DNA of 64,000 nt from DASUGC01 sp035606665 (GCA_035606665.1 DATNEY010000019.1:62001-126000), one strand, 5' to 3'. Counted from the stretch's first letter, positions 32,583 through 41,909 are shown. Notes: generated by a model from the sequence alone, not told the origin. Translations and numbers: made by a program.

Positions 32583-35540
32583 CTAAGACGCCGGACCGTT
32601 CGGTTTTGGCCGTTGCGCGCTGTCGATTAGGAGGTACTCAGCCGGACCCCTCGTCGGTTCGAGCTTGAGCCCGAGTGTTTCGAGCGCCTTGAAGATCGTG
32701 GGACCGTCGCCCTTGACGGGCGCGGGCGGACTCCGTCTCAGCAGTTCCGCGCCGGCCCGCGCAAACATCTCATTGCTCTCGATGATGCCGGGGGTGCTGT
32801 CATCCGGGGCGAATTCGAGTTTGAAGCTGAATCGGCCGGGTTTATTCGTCTTGTCGAGGACGTACCGGTCCATTTCCCGCGACAGCCATTTCGCGAGATC
32901 GCTGAGGCTGATGTGCGTGAACTGCATGGACTCGTTGCCGCGCACTCGTCCGCGACTGGCCTGGTAACCGCACGCCGGAATCCCCTCCCAGCCGGGAGGC
33001 GGGGGCGGTAGTTCAAGGCGCGAAAGTCCCGGCGGGCGCGGGTAGTCCTCAGGCTTCCAACACTTCTCGGGAGCGGACACAGCCTGGTTGAACCCAGGCG
33101 CGGTCAACGCGTACATCCGCTGCTCTTCCGTGGCCTTCCGAAGCTTCAGCTGGAATCGATCTTCGAGAAGAGCCTGTAGCGCTGGCGCCATCGCCGTGAG
33201 GACCGCGTTGTGATGGAGCGACCCGGTCAGGCTCGTCGTGTCTCCAGACAACCGGATCTCGATCGCAAACTTCTCGCTTTCCACCCACGACGGCCCGCCT
33301 CTGATGCGCTTCGGCGTGTCGAGCCGCTGGCCCGGCGGCATTCGGATGGTGTTTTGGAGCGAATTGTTCGGGAACGGTCCGCCTCCATAGGCCTGATCGA
33401 TGAGCTGCGAAAGGGTGACGCAGCCCCAGCTTGCGTAGCCCGGCGTGATGGCGTTTCGCATCGATGTACCGCCGCCCCGTCCGCCTGGTTCACCCGTTTC
33501 CAGACACGGCTTGATCGAGACCGCTTCGAACTTGATCTGCATGGCCTGCGAAGGCTGCGTGCCGGGCGATTGCCGTGTCCTCTCTGCGGCTTCACCTGCA
33601 TTGGAACCATCGGGCTGCTGCGCCGCCGAACCGGCGCCCTCAGCCCGCGCCGGCTTGTCCTCGCGAAGCGCGAAGGGCTCGTTGGGCTTCGGCCGCTGTA
33701 CGCTGTCGATCTGCAGGAATTCGGCTGGTCCTTTTGTCGGCTCGAGCCGCAAACCGAGACGCTCGAGCGCCTTGAAGACTGTCGGGCCTTCCCTGCCGGT
33801 CGAAGTGTCGGGCGCGGCCGCGGCCAAGGCGGCAGGTTTCTGCCGTTGTGGGCCGGCGCTGCGGGCGTTTTCGTCCGGCGCGTACAGGAGTGGGATGTTG
33901 AATCTTCCGTCCACGCTCGTCTTATCGAGGACGTAACGGTCCATCATCGTCGACAGGAATTTCGCGAAGCCGTCCATCGTGATTCCCGTGATGTCGAGTC
34001 TTTGACGGCCGCCGGGCATCGGTTCCCCGTGCATGGAGCCGCATGAAGGCTTCTTCTCGAATCCCACCGGTGGAGGCGTTCGCGGGGTGGCGCCTGTCGG
34101 CCGCACCCAGCAATCCGTCTCGGCGGCACGCGTCAGCTGGAGGCCGCCGGTCGCGACGGTCAGCGCGTACATCGACTGCTCTTCCGTGGCTCGACGCAAC
34201 TTCAACTGGAACCGGTCCTCGAGCATGGCCCGAAGCATGGGCCCGGTGAGCAGGGGCCGGTCCGCCGCATCCGCAGCCCTGACCTCGATCGCAAAGCGAT
34301 CTTCACGAACCCAGGACGGTCCTCCTCGGACGACAGAGGCGTAGTCCGGATCGCGCGGATTTGCGCGGTTCAACAGCGGAACGTCCTCGCCGGCATACGC
34401 CTGGTTGGCAAGCTCAGCGAGGGTGACGCATCCCCACTGAGCATAGCCAGGTGAAACCATCGGGAATCGCGGGTTTTGGCCGCGCCCCGTCCCAGGCGGC
34501 GGGAGTCCCGCGCAGGGTCTGATCGACACAACCTCGAACTTCGGGTGCGAAGCAGCCTGCGAACGCGGGGCTAGCGTTCCCGAGGCAAACAACACAGACG
34601 AACTGAGGCAGAACGCGATGGCGCAAATTAAACGTGCGCGTGAAATTCGCACGATCGGCAAACCCATGAGAATGAGTCGCAGACGATCGGGTAGTCCGGC
34701 ACCTGGCATCGCCATGCCGACGAGACGCACGCGTCCGTGCTGCCGCGAAACGGTGCGTGCCATGTCGAGCAGGTACTCCGAGTAGTCCTGCGGTGAATGA
34801 CCGGCCGCGAGCACTGCGGCGTCGCAGGCCTCTTCCGCGAGCATCGACAGCCGCCGCTCGAGCCACCATGCGAGCGGATGGAACCAGAACACCGCGCGGT
34901 TGAACAGTGCCAACCACTGCGTGAGCGGATCGTGGCGGCGCGCGTGCTCCCGCTCGTGCGTCAGCACGACTGTGAGCTGATCTGCCGACCAGCGATCCCA
35001 GCCGCGCGGAAGGATCAGGACTGGCGCCAGCCAACCGACAGTGATCGGCGTCACGCAGCGATCGCTGGTCAGGCGGCCTTCGTGGATGACCGCGGTGCGG
35101 CGAAGGCGATTCGCCTGCCACGTCCCGATCACCAGACGCAGCAGCAGCAGAGCTGCGCCGGTGATGTAGACACCGAGCAGGACCACGCCCCAGTTGATCG
35201 TGTTCGCCGCTGGCGCGGAGGCCGAAGTCGATGACTCCTCAGGGATGAACGATTGCGCGACGTCGGGCGTCTGGAGAACTGTAGAGTTCTGTGTTGGCGT
35301 GACGGCACGGCTTGCGACGCCGTTCGTCTCTGTCCGCGCCGGCTCGAGCACCGGCAGCGACATGCGAATCTGCGCCGCGAGCAGCAGCGGCAGCACCAGC
35401 ATCGCGACGACCACCGCGGCCCAGGCGGCGTGCCTGACCGATGCGGTGCGAATGCGCAGCGCCCACAGCACCGCGGCGGTGCCGGCCGCGATGAGCACGG
35501 TGCGGATGAGGAGCTCTATGACGAGGGGCATGGCGCTCAC
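32583..35540 (-). CDS. BlaR1-like M56 peptidase fused to two TIGR03435 domains (module 1)
   Basis: A 985-aa integral membrane protein starting at a GTG in the GTGA overlap with its blaI partner (an ATG three codons in is also possible). Membrane helices in the first 320 residues surround a cytosolic zinc-peptidase segment with HEREH near 195 and EEACDAAVL, as in BlaR1/MecR1. After a last helix (about 310-328), two TIGR03435 domains follow at about 331-615 and 667-983, each with a VSI(R/K)PC start, WGCVTL, RGGPSWV, MDRYVLDKT and a GP(T/S)-IFKALE-type end. By BlaR1 topology these would be periplasmic sensors that trigger cleavage of BlaI. No penicillin-binding domain is present. Confidence 0.85.
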   Translation of the reverse strand: MSAMPLVIELLIRTVLIAAGTAAVLWALRIRTASVRHAAWAAVVVAMLVLPLLLAAQIRMSLPVLEPARTETNGVASRAVTPTQNSTVLQTPDVAQSFIPEESSTSASAPAANTINWGVVLLGVYITGAALLLLRLVIGTWQANRLRRTAVIHEGRLTSDRCVTPITVGWLAPVLILPRGWDRWSADQLTVVLTHEREHARRHDPLTQWLALFNRAVFWFHPLAWWLERRLSMLAEEACDAAVLAAGHSPQDYSEYLLDMARTVSRQHGRVRLVGMAMPGAGLPDRLRLILMGLPIVRISRARLICAIAFCLSSSVLFASGTLAPRSQAASHPKFEVVSIRPCAGLPPPGTGRGQNPRFPMVSPGYAQWGCVTLAELANQAYAGEDVPLLNRANPRDPDYASVVRGGPSWVREDRFAIEVRAADAADRPLLTGPMLRAMLEDRFQLKLRRATEEQSMYALTVATGGLQLTRAAETDCWVRPTGATPRTPPPVGFEKKPSCGSMHGEPMPGGRQRLDITGITMDGFAKFLSTMMDRYVLDKTSVDGRFNIPLLYAPDENARSAGPQRQKPAALAAAAPDTSTGREGPTVFKALERLGLRLEPTKGPAEFLQIDSVQRPKPNEPFALREDKPARAEGAGSAAQQPDGSNAGEAAERTRQSPGTQPSQAMQIKFEAVSIKPCLETGEPGGRGGGTSMRNAITPGYASWGCVTLSQLIDQAYGGGPFPNNSLQNTIRMPPGQRLDTPKRIRGGPSWVESEKFAIEIRLSGDTTSLTGSLHHNAVLTAMAPALQALLEDRFQLKLRKATEEQRMYALTAPGFNQAVSAPEKCWKPEDYPRPPGLSRLELPPPPPGWEGIPACGYQASRGRVRGNESMQFTHISLSDLAKWLSREMDRYVLDKTNKPGRFSFKLEFAPDDSTPGIIESNEMFARAGAELLRRSPPAPVKGDGPTIFKALETLGLKLEPTRGPAEYLLIDSAQRPKPNGPAS

Positions 35541-35947
35541 TTGTTGCCCCCCTTCTTCTGCTCGCGCACAAAGTCGCCGAGGCGGTCCAGCTCGGCCTTG
35601 CTGAGCGCCTTGGACTCGACCATGCCGCTGACCAGCTCTTCAACCGAACCCTGGCAGAAACGATCGATGATCTGGCGCACGGCGCGCGCCGCGAGGCTTC
35701 GCGGCGCTTCCGTCGCCGTGTAGAGATACGCGCGGCCTTCCGACTCGTGACCGAGATATCCCTTCTGCTCCAGTCGTCGCAGCAGGGTTCGAACCGTGGT
35801 CTCCTTCAGGTCGCGGTTCTTCGAGACCTCGTCATACACGGCCTCGACTGAGCACGGACCCGAACTCCAGACCACGCGCATGACCTCGTTTTCGAGGTCG
35901 GTGAGAGGGGCCTTGACGCGCGCTGCCGGTGTACTACGTTTTGTCAT
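35537..35947 (-). CDS. BlaI/MecI-family winged-helix repressor (module 1)
   Basis: A 136-aa BlaI/CopY-type repressor: winged helix in the first 80 residues (LTDLENEVMRVVWSSGPCSV, TTVRTLLRRLEQKGYL) and a dimerisation tail (LAARAVRQIIDRFCQGSVEE). It should bind as a dimer to the palindrome GGTACATTATGTACC, which ends 1 nt before its ATG, so it probably represses its own operon. Derepression would follow cleavage by the adjacent M56 protein. Predicted regulon is blaI, M56, the TonB receptor and the VWFA gene. Confidence 0.88.
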   Translation of the reverse strand: MTKRSTPAARVKAPLTDLENEVMRVVWSSGPCSVEAVYDEVSKNRDLKETTVRTLLRRLEQKGYLGHESEGRAYLYTATEAPRSLAARAVRQIIDRFCQGSVEELVSGMVESKALSKAELDRLGDFVREQKKGGNK

Positions 35948-35984
35948 GGTACATTATGTACCGGTACGTCATGGCATATGTCAA
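35948..35984 (-). promoter_or_regulatory. Module 1 promoter and BlaI operator
   Basis: A palindrome GGTACATTATGTACC (7-bp arms, 1-nt centre) at 35948-35962 contains the TACA/TGTA core of BlaI/MecI sites. Read on the minus strand it overlaps a -10-like stretch (TACATAAT), with TTGACA at 35979-35984 about 18 nt upstream. The -10 is 5 nt from the ATG, so the transcript may be leaderless; no Shine-Dalgarno is visible. Confidence 0.7.
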
Positions 35985-36038
35985 GCCGCCTTCGCCGGAC
36001 CCTTGCGATGCTCGCGGCCTCGGTGGCCAAGGCCGCTT

Positions 36039-39000
36039 TCACCTGACTCCCGCGCCGGTTGCACGTGCCGGCGGTACGGGCTCGGGGCCATTCGGTGTCG
36101 GCCGTTCGATGTGATCGATCACCAGGTACTCTCGCGGCCCCTTCCCCAATTCCAGTTTCAGGCCCAGTGTCTCCAACGCTTTGAAGATCGACAGTCCGCT
36201 GCCGGGGGCCGTTCCGCCGGCGGGCGCCGGTCCGCCTCCGCGCGCCGCTCCTCGGGCCTCGCCGAAGCGACCGGCCGTGCGTTCGTCTGGTGTGAACTCG
36301 AGAACGAAGGTGTACATCGCGTCGGGATTGAGGCCGGTTTGATTGAGGACCGGACGGTCCAACATGCCGGACAAGAAGCCGGGCTGGCCGAGTCTGGCAC
36401 CTGTGTACTCGAGTATTCGGTTGTCGCCCGGGCGCGAACGATCAGGGACGGTCGACCACATCCCGTGCACGTTGCCGCACGCGGGCTTGTCTTCAAATCC
36501 CGGTGGCGGCGTTCGCGGCGTCCCGGGCACGAACGCCCAGCACTCGCCCGCCGCGGTCGGCTTCACCTTGTCCTTGTTGAGGCCGGTCTTCGCGACCGTC
36601 AGCACGTACATCGGCGCCGTCTCGGTCGCCTTGTGTATCTTGAGGCCGAATCGATCCTCGAGCATTGCGCGTAACATCGGCCCCCGCATCGTCTCCCTGT
36701 CCACGTTCCCGGCGGCCTTCGCTTCGATTGCGAACCGGTCGGCGTGGATCCATGACGGTGCGCCCCGGAGCAGCTGCGTCAAATCGGCTCCTCCACCGCT
36801 GGGGTTGTTGAGCAGCGGATTAACGGTGTCGACGTATGCCGCCCTGATGAGCCAGTCAATCGTCACGCAGTTCCACCGGGCAGAGCCGGGCGAGATTTGC
36901 GATCCGCCGCCCGTGCCGCGGTTGCCTTCTGGAGGCCCGTCGCCCGGGCACGGCTTGATCGACACGACGTCGAATTTCGCAGTGAGCGGTGCGGCCTGCT
37001 GCGGCACTCCCGCACCGGCGGCGTTCTGCACGATCGCGGCTGGTCCTGAATCCGGCGTTTCGTAGACCCTGCTTGCCGTAACCTCGGCGCCGCCGGCCTT
37101 GCCCGGCGTAGTTGTGGCGAAGGACGGCTCGCTCGGCTTTGGCCGCGCGACGTGATCAATAACGAGATACTCCGACGGCCCTTTCACCGGCTGAAGTTTC
37201 AGTCCGAGCGTCTCGAGCACCTTGAAGATCGTCGGGCCATCCGGTTTGGGATCTGGAGGGATTCCTGCAGCGGCCATTTCGGCCAGGCGTTCCGCCTCTC
37301 TCGCAGGATCCGGGCGGTCGCCAGGGGTGTTGTCGTCCGGCGCGTATTCGATCGCGAAATCAAACTTGCCGGCGATGTTCGTCTGGTCGATGACAAAGCG
37401 GCCCATCAGGCCGGACAGTTCTCGGGCGAAGTCCGTGAGCGTTAAACTGCTGTACTCGATTCTGCGGTTTCCCCTGGACCGCGTCCCGTGCGCGAAGCCG
37501 CACACGGGCTTTCCTTCGAATCCAGGCGGCGCCCCTCGACCCCGTCCAGGCACGGCTTCCCAGCAGCCGCCTGGCACCGGAGTCGTCATCTTGTCCTTGT
37601 TGATGCCGCCCGCCGCAACTGCCAGCGCGTACATCGACTGCTGTTCAGTCGCCTTGTGCAGTTTCAGCTCGAACTGGTCCTCGATCATGGCGCGCAGCGC
37701 CGGCATCATGGCGTCGCGGACCATCACGAATCGCGCCGCACCAGTCAGGTCCGTTGTGTCACCGGTAACTCTGGCCTCGATGGTGAATCTCTCGGACTCC
37801 ACCCATGACGGCCCACCTCTGACCCGCTTTGGAGAATCCGGGCCTGGCAGGGCAACCGTGTTCAGGAGATGACTGTTCTTTCCTGTGTAGGCCTGTTCGA
37901 TGAGCTCGGCGAGCGCCACGCAGCCCCAATGCACGTAGCCGGGGGAGATCTGCGGCGCCCTGGGATTGGCGCCTCTGCCGGATCCCGGCGGCCGCACCTC
38001 GATACCCGGACAGGGCTTGATCGAGACAACCTCGAACTTCGGACCGCCGGTCTGCGGCGATCCCTGCGCGCCGAGCATGACGGTGGCGAGCAGCGCCATG
38101 ACCGGCAAACCGATCACGGGCAACCACACACGCGGCCTCGTAAGTCTCCGCATCGTCCCCTTCGACATCTCAAACACCTGATCGACGCGATCGTTCATGC
38201 GGGATCCGGAAGCGATGGCGAGACCCGGGAGCGTGACGCGACGGCCGGCGCTGCTGACCGCCTTTGCGAACTCGAGCAGGACGCGAGAGTAGGAGGCCGG
38301 ATCGCCAACGCGTTGCAGTGCGACAGCATCGGAAGCGAGTTCGGCGAGCTCTGACGTCTTTCGCGACACCCACCAGGCGGCGGGATGGAACCACAGGACG
38401 CTGGTGACGAATCGACCCAGCCCTGAAACCAACGTGTCGCCTCGACGCAGATGCGCGAATTCATGCGCCAGTACCGCGCGTTTCGTACGTTGATTCCAGT
38501 GGCGCCAGCCGTCCGGAAGGAGGACCGAAGGCCGAAGAATGCCCACGGCTACCGGTGCGACGATGTCGACCGATTCCCGGACACAGGAGAGCCGAGTCGA
38601 TCGCGAGCGCGCAACAACGCCGCGAAGCAAGAGCCAGCCCATCACCCGGTACAGCGTCATTACGAACACACCAGTCAGGTACCCAACGAGCACAAGTGTT
38701 TCCAGGGCCGGCCAGACAAACGCCGGGGCCGCGACGTCTGGGGATGGTTCGGCCGTCACCGCTGGCGCGGCCGCGTCGGCGGCTACGTCGCGTCGCTCGA
38801 CGGGCGGCGTGGACGGCTGCGTGACGACAGGCTGTGAGAGGTCGGGCCGAGAAGGCAGCACGGCAAGCGTCCAACGCGGAACGACAACGCTCACGATCGG
38901 GAGCAGCAACATGCCGACCAGAACAGCGGTCCAGACCGCATGACGAGAAGCCGGATGCCGAACGTGAAAGAGGCGCAGCATGAGCCACGCCGCCACGACG

Positions 39001-39056
39001 AGTCCGAGCGGGCGGAGCAGGGAGGCCTCGAGGAAAGCGACGAGGAGCGCGATCAT
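36039..39056 (-). CDS. BlaR1-like M56 peptidase fused to two TIGR03435 domains (module 2)
   Basis: A 1005-aa protein whose ATG overlaps the blaI stop (ATGA). The membrane peptidase part has HEFAH near 197 and ELASDAVAL. Two TIGR03435 domains follow at about 338-640 and 694-1003 (FEVVSIKPC and FDVVSIKPC starts, RGGPSWVESERF, GPTIFKVLETLGLKLQPVKG). The C-terminal run VIDHIERPTPNGPEPVPPAR is almost identical to module 3, showing recent shared ancestry. It would act as the sensor-protease for the upstream BlaI protein. Unlike module 1, nothing else follows it before the next promoter, so its target genes are unknown. Confidence 0.85.
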   Translation of the reverse strand: MIALLVAFLEASLLRPLGLVVAAWLMLRLFHVRHPASRHAVWTAVLVGMLLLPIVSVVVPRWTLAVLPSRPDLSQPVVTQPSTPPVERRDVAADAAAPAVTAEPSPDVAAPAFVWPALETLVLVGYLTGVFVMTLYRVMGWLLLRGVVARSRSTRLSCVRESVDIVAPVAVGILRPSVLLPDGWRHWNQRTKRAVLAHEFAHLRRGDTLVSGLGRFVTSVLWFHPAAWWVSRKTSELAELASDAVALQRVGDPASYSRVLLEFAKAVSSAGRRVTLPGLAIASGSRMNDRVDQVFEMSKGTMRRLTRPRVWLPVIGLPVMALLATVMLGAQGSPQTGGPKFEVVSIKPCPGIEVRPPGSGRGANPRAPQISPGYVHWGCVALAELIEQAYTGKNSHLLNTVALPGPDSPKRVRGGPSWVESERFTIEARVTGDTTDLTGAARFVMVRDAMMPALRAMIEDQFELKLHKATEQQSMYALAVAAGGINKDKMTTPVPGGCWEAVPGRGRGAPPGFEGKPVCGFAHGTRSRGNRRIEYSSLTLTDFARELSGLMGRFVIDQTNIAGKFDFAIEYAPDDNTPGDRPDPAREAERLAEMAAAGIPPDPKPDGPTIFKVLETLGLKLQPVKGPSEYLVIDHVARPKPSEPSFATTTPGKAGGAEVTASRVYETPDSGPAAIVQNAAGAGVPQQAAPLTAKFDVVSIKPCPGDGPPEGNRGTGGGSQISPGSARWNCVTIDWLIRAAYVDTVNPLLNNPSGGGADLTQLLRGAPSWIHADRFAIEAKAAGNVDRETMRGPMLRAMLEDRFGLKIHKATETAPMYVLTVAKTGLNKDKVKPTAAGECWAFVPGTPRTPPPGFEDKPACGNVHGMWSTVPDRSRPGDNRILEYTGARLGQPGFLSGMLDRPVLNQTGLNPDAMYTFVLEFTPDERTAGRFGEARGAARGGGPAPAGGTAPGSGLSIFKALETLGLKLELGKGPREYLVIDHIERPTPNGPEPVPPARATGAGVR

Positions 39057-39445
39057 GATTTCCTCCCCGCTTTCTTTTCGTGCGCCTCAATTCTGGCTGC
39101 GAGCCGCTTCAGCTCGGCCGTCCCCACCACGCGGTGATCGACGAGGCCTGTCAGCATTTCCTCGAGCGATCCGCGACAGAACTTCTTCAGCACGTGGAGG
39201 ACGGCGTCGGTCGCCACCTTCCGAGGCTCGTGCACGGCCGAATAGAGGAACTTCGTGCCGTCCACGTCATGCTGGACGAAATGCTTGGCTTCCAGCCGCC
39301 GCAGGACCGTGCGGATCGTGGAGTCCGCCAGCGGGCGATCCTTGCCCACCGCGGCGCGGACCGCCTCGCCGGTGGTGGGACCGTGCTTCCACAGAAACTC
39401 GAGAACTTGCTGTTCCAGCTCGCCGAGACCTTTTTGACGCCCCAT
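39053..39445 (-). CDS. BlaI/MecI-family winged-helix repressor (module 2)
   Basis: A 130-aa repressor with the family winged helix (LGELEQQVLEFLWKHGPTTG, DSTIRTVLRRLEAKHF) and tail (VLKKFCRGSLEEMLTGLVDH). The Shine-Dalgarno GGAGAG lies 6 nt before the ATG and directly after a perfect 30-bp palindrome, its likely operator. Its recognition helix region (PLADSTIRTVLRR) resembles module 1 (DLKETTVRTLLRR), yet the operator sequences differ. Confidence 0.88.
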   Translation of the reverse strand: MGRQKGLGELEQQVLEFLWKHGPTTGEAVRAAVGKDRPLADSTIRTVLRRLEAKHFVQHDVDGTKFLYSAVHEPRKVATDAVLHVLKKFCRGSLEEMLTGLVDHRVVGTAELKRLAARIEAHEKKAGRKS

Positions 39446-39457
39446 GTGTCACTCTCC

Positions 39458-39487
39458 GTTACCATTCGTAACGTTACGAATGGTAAC
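39458..39487. promoter_or_regulatory. Module 2 operator: perfect 30-bp palindrome
   Basis: Left arm GTTACCATTCGTAAC and its exact reverse complement meet with no gap. It lies 12 nt upstream of the blaI ATG on the minus strand. TTGACC (complement at 39502-39507) is a candidate -35, which puts the -10 inside the palindrome. Each arm is itself a GTTAC...GTAAC palindrome, so two dimers could bind side by side. Confidence 0.8.
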
Positions 39488-39531
39488 GTACCCGCTCGGA
39501 AGGTCAAGCGGTTTCGGGCGGGCCGGGAGAA

Positions 39532-41475
39532 TCACCTATGCCGGCCTGGGCCGGCCGCGCGCGCCGGCGGGACGGGCTCCGGGCCGTTCGGCGTCGGCCG
39601 CTCGATGTGATCGATGACGAGGAACCCGCGCGGGGCCTTCACTTTCTCCAGCCTGAGTCCCATCGCCTCGAGCGCGGCGTTGAGTGATGGCGCCGGCTGG
39701 CCGTCGCCGGCGGCCCCACGGGACTCGATCCGGCTGTCTGGTTGCGACGCCGTGTCCTCCATCTGGAACTCGAACTTGAAGACGAACTCGTCCTTCACGC
39801 CTGTGCCGTCAATCACGAAGATTTTCAGTTGACTCGACAGCCGGCGCGCCAGGTTGACCAGTGGCATGCCTCCGAACGTCCACCGGACGTGGCCGCTGGC
39901 GTTCATCATGTTCAGGTTGCCGCAGAGGGGTTTGGTGGTGTTCATGTCCCGGGGTGTCATGCCCGGCGGCATCTTTTCGCAGTCCCCTTCTTTCATTGGC
40001 GTCATCTTGAGACCGCCCTTGGCGACCTTCAACTCGAGCATGTCGACCATCTCGGTATCGCGATGCACCTTGAGCTTGAAGCGCTCCTCGAGAAGTGTCC
40101 GCAACATCGCGCCCATCAGCACGCTGCGTTCCGTCGCACCCTGGGCAGTCGCCTCAACCTCGTACTTGTCCTTGAGCGAATGCACCCAATCCGGGCCGCC
40201 CCGGACTTTGAGCGGACTCGCCGCGGCGCCTGAGTCGTCATTGATCAAATGCTCATCCGGACCTACGCCGTAGGCGGCGTACGCCAGATAGATCAGTTGC
40301 CCGGCCGTGACGCATGGAACCTGGAACCGTCCAGGTGACCATGTGGCATTCGTGCCGCCCGCGGTACCGCGCGCGCCCGTCGGTACCTCTTCGGTCTCGC
40401 ACACTTTGATCGAGGCAACGTCGTACCGGTATTTCTTCGGATCGGCCAGCGTACCCACCTGCGCCTGCTTGAACGCGACCAGGCGAATCGGTGACACGAG
40501 CACCAACATCATCAGCGCCGCGACCGCGGCGAAGAGCACCGAGGCGCGCCCAGCACGGCCGCGCGGCTGATTTCGGTCGAGCACGGCCGCGACCCGCGTA
40601 GACAGATCCGCGCGATTCGCCATCGCCAGGAGCGGCTGTCGCGACGCCGATAGATGCGTCGCCAGGGTCACGAGCTGGTCGGCATAAGCGGTCGCCTCCG
40701 ATCGCCGCAGCACGGCATCATCACACGCGCGTTCAGCCTCGACGACAAAGCGGCGCCAGGCGATCCAGACCAGCGGATGGAACCAGTAGCACGCGCAGAC
40801 GAGATGCGCGAGACGCTGGCTGATCCAGTCACGCCGTCGCACGTGCTCCATCTCGTGGACGATCGCGCGATTCAAATCGTCTTCGTCCCACGCCTTCGCA
40901 TCGACCGGCAGCATGATGGCGGGACGGAAGGCGCCGAACGTCAATGGACCGGGCGTTGATTCGTGCAGCATCACGTCGACGCGGCCTCGAAGCGCAGCGT
41001 CGCCGGCAATCGCGGCTGCCACCGCACGTCCACGCGACCACGGAAGTCCGGTGCGGCGCAAATGGTGCATCTGCCGAAGCCCGATGGTGAGCGGCAGCAG
41101 CACGAGCATCGTGCCCGTGAGCCACGCGATCGTTACGAACACCCACAGAGGCGCGGAGGGCGCCGGTACGGTTCCGGGCGCGATCGTGCCTCGACTGGCA
41201 GTGCCCGGTGTCTGTTTCGGTGCGCCCTGGATCACGTCGCCGGCGACGCCACTGGAGGAAGTGGACGCCGCCGGCGCGGGCAGCGGTAGCGTGATGTCGA
41301 TCGTGGGCGCCAGCATCGAGGCGACCGGTGCGACCGCTGCCACCGTGAACGTTGCGGCCAGAAGAAGATGGCGGACCGCCGCGGGACTCTTTCGAGCAAG
41401 CCGCACTGCGGCGAGTCCACTTGCCAGGACCAGCGTCACCTTGCCGAGAATCAGCAGCATCGACACGAGGGTCAT
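39532..41475 (-). CDS. BlaR1-like M56 peptidase fused to one TIGR03435 domain (module 3)
   Basis: A 647-aa protein starting at the ATG in the ATGA overlap with blaI. Membrane peptidase motifs are HEMEHVRRRDW (near 206) and EAERACDDAVL. After a helix near 325-340, a single TIGR03435 domain spans about 351-640 (YDVASIKVC, VPCVTAGQLIYLAY, RGGPDWVHSLKDKY, KIFVIDGTGVKDEFVFKFEF). The domain is more diverged than those of modules 1 and 2, for example WGC is replaced by VPC. Expected to sense a periplasmic signal and cleave its BlaI partner. Confidence 0.85.
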   Translation of the reverse strand: MTLVSMLLILGKVTLVLASGLAAVRLARKSPAAVRHLLLAATFTVAAVAPVASMLAPTIDITLPLPAPAASTSSSGVAGDVIQGAPKQTPGTASRGTIAPGTVPAPSAPLWVFVTIAWLTGTMLVLLPLTIGLRQMHHLRRTGLPWSRGRAVAAAIAGDAALRGRVDVMLHESTPGPLTFGAFRPAIMLPVDAKAWDEDDLNRAIVHEMEHVRRRDWISQRLAHLVCACYWFHPLVWIAWRRFVVEAERACDDAVLRRSEATAYADQLVTLATHLSASRQPLLAMANRADLSTRVAAVLDRNQPRGRAGRASVLFAAVAALMMLVLVSPIRLVAFKQAQVGTLADPKKYRYDVASIKVCETEEVPTGARGTAGGTNATWSPGRFQVPCVTAGQLIYLAYAAYGVGPDEHLINDDSGAAASPLKVRGGPDWVHSLKDKYEVEATAQGATERSVLMGAMLRTLLEERFKLKVHRDTEMVDMLELKVAKGGLKMTPMKEGDCEKMPPGMTPRDMNTTKPLCGNLNMMNASGHVRWTFGGMPLVNLARRLSSQLKIFVIDGTGVKDEFVFKFEFQMEDTASQPDSRIESRGAAGDGQPAPSLNAALEAMGLRLEKVKAPRGFLVIDHIERPTPNGPEPVPPARAAGPGRHR

Positions 41476-41876
41476 GGCTTCCTCCGTTCCTTGCTCTCCT
41501 TGCGCACGCGATCGATCTCCGCCCTGAGCGTCGCGAGTTCGTCGTCGCTCCAGGAGCCCTCGCTGACGAGGGCCGTCATCGTGTCCGTGAGCGAGCCGCC
41601 GAAGAACGTGTGCACGACCTGCTGCAGCGCCGTGCGTTTCGCGACGGCCTGCGAGGTCGTCGCCGAATAGAGGTACCTGAGCCCATCCTGCTGGTGCCTG
41701 AGGGCGCCTTTCTTTTCGAGCCGAGCGAGCATCACACGCACCGAGGAATCGCTCGGGGCGTCGTGGAGCCGCGCGCGGATGTCTTCCGCCGACGCCCGGT
41801 TGTTCAGGGCAAAGACGGCGTTCATGATCTCCCGCTCGCGGCGGGTCAGGTGCTCGGGCCGGTGTTTATGCGACAT
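41472..41876 (-). CDS. BlaI/MecI-family winged-helix repressor (module 3)
   Basis: A 134-aa repressor of the same family but more divergent: LTRREREIMNAVFALNNRAS, PSDSSVRVMLARLEKKGALR and LQQVVHTFFGGSLTDTM. The ATG codon itself lies inside one of two TGCGACA...TGTCGCA operators, so repressor binding would cover the translation start. No good Shine-Dalgarno is visible. Confidence 0.87.
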   Translation of the reverse strand: MSHKHRPEHLTRREREIMNAVFALNNRASAEDIRARLHDAPSDSSVRVMLARLEKKGALRHQQDGLRYLYSATTSQAVAKRTALQQVVHTFFGGSLTDTMTALVSEGSWSDDELATLRAEIDRVRKESKERRKP

Positions 41877-41909
41877 GTGTCGCAGCCTACATGCGACAAA
41901 TGTCGCATG
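41869..41909. promoter_or_regulatory. Module 3 twin operators (TGCGACA-N2-TGTCGCA)
   Basis: Two palindromes with the same half-sites: 41869-41884 (TGCGACA, TG, TGTCGCA), which overlaps the blaI start codon, and 41890-41909 (CATGCGACA, AA, TGTCGCATG). Centres are 23 bp apart, about two helical turns. TTGACA (complement at 41908-41913) overlaps the outer edge of the second site. Confidence 0.82.
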
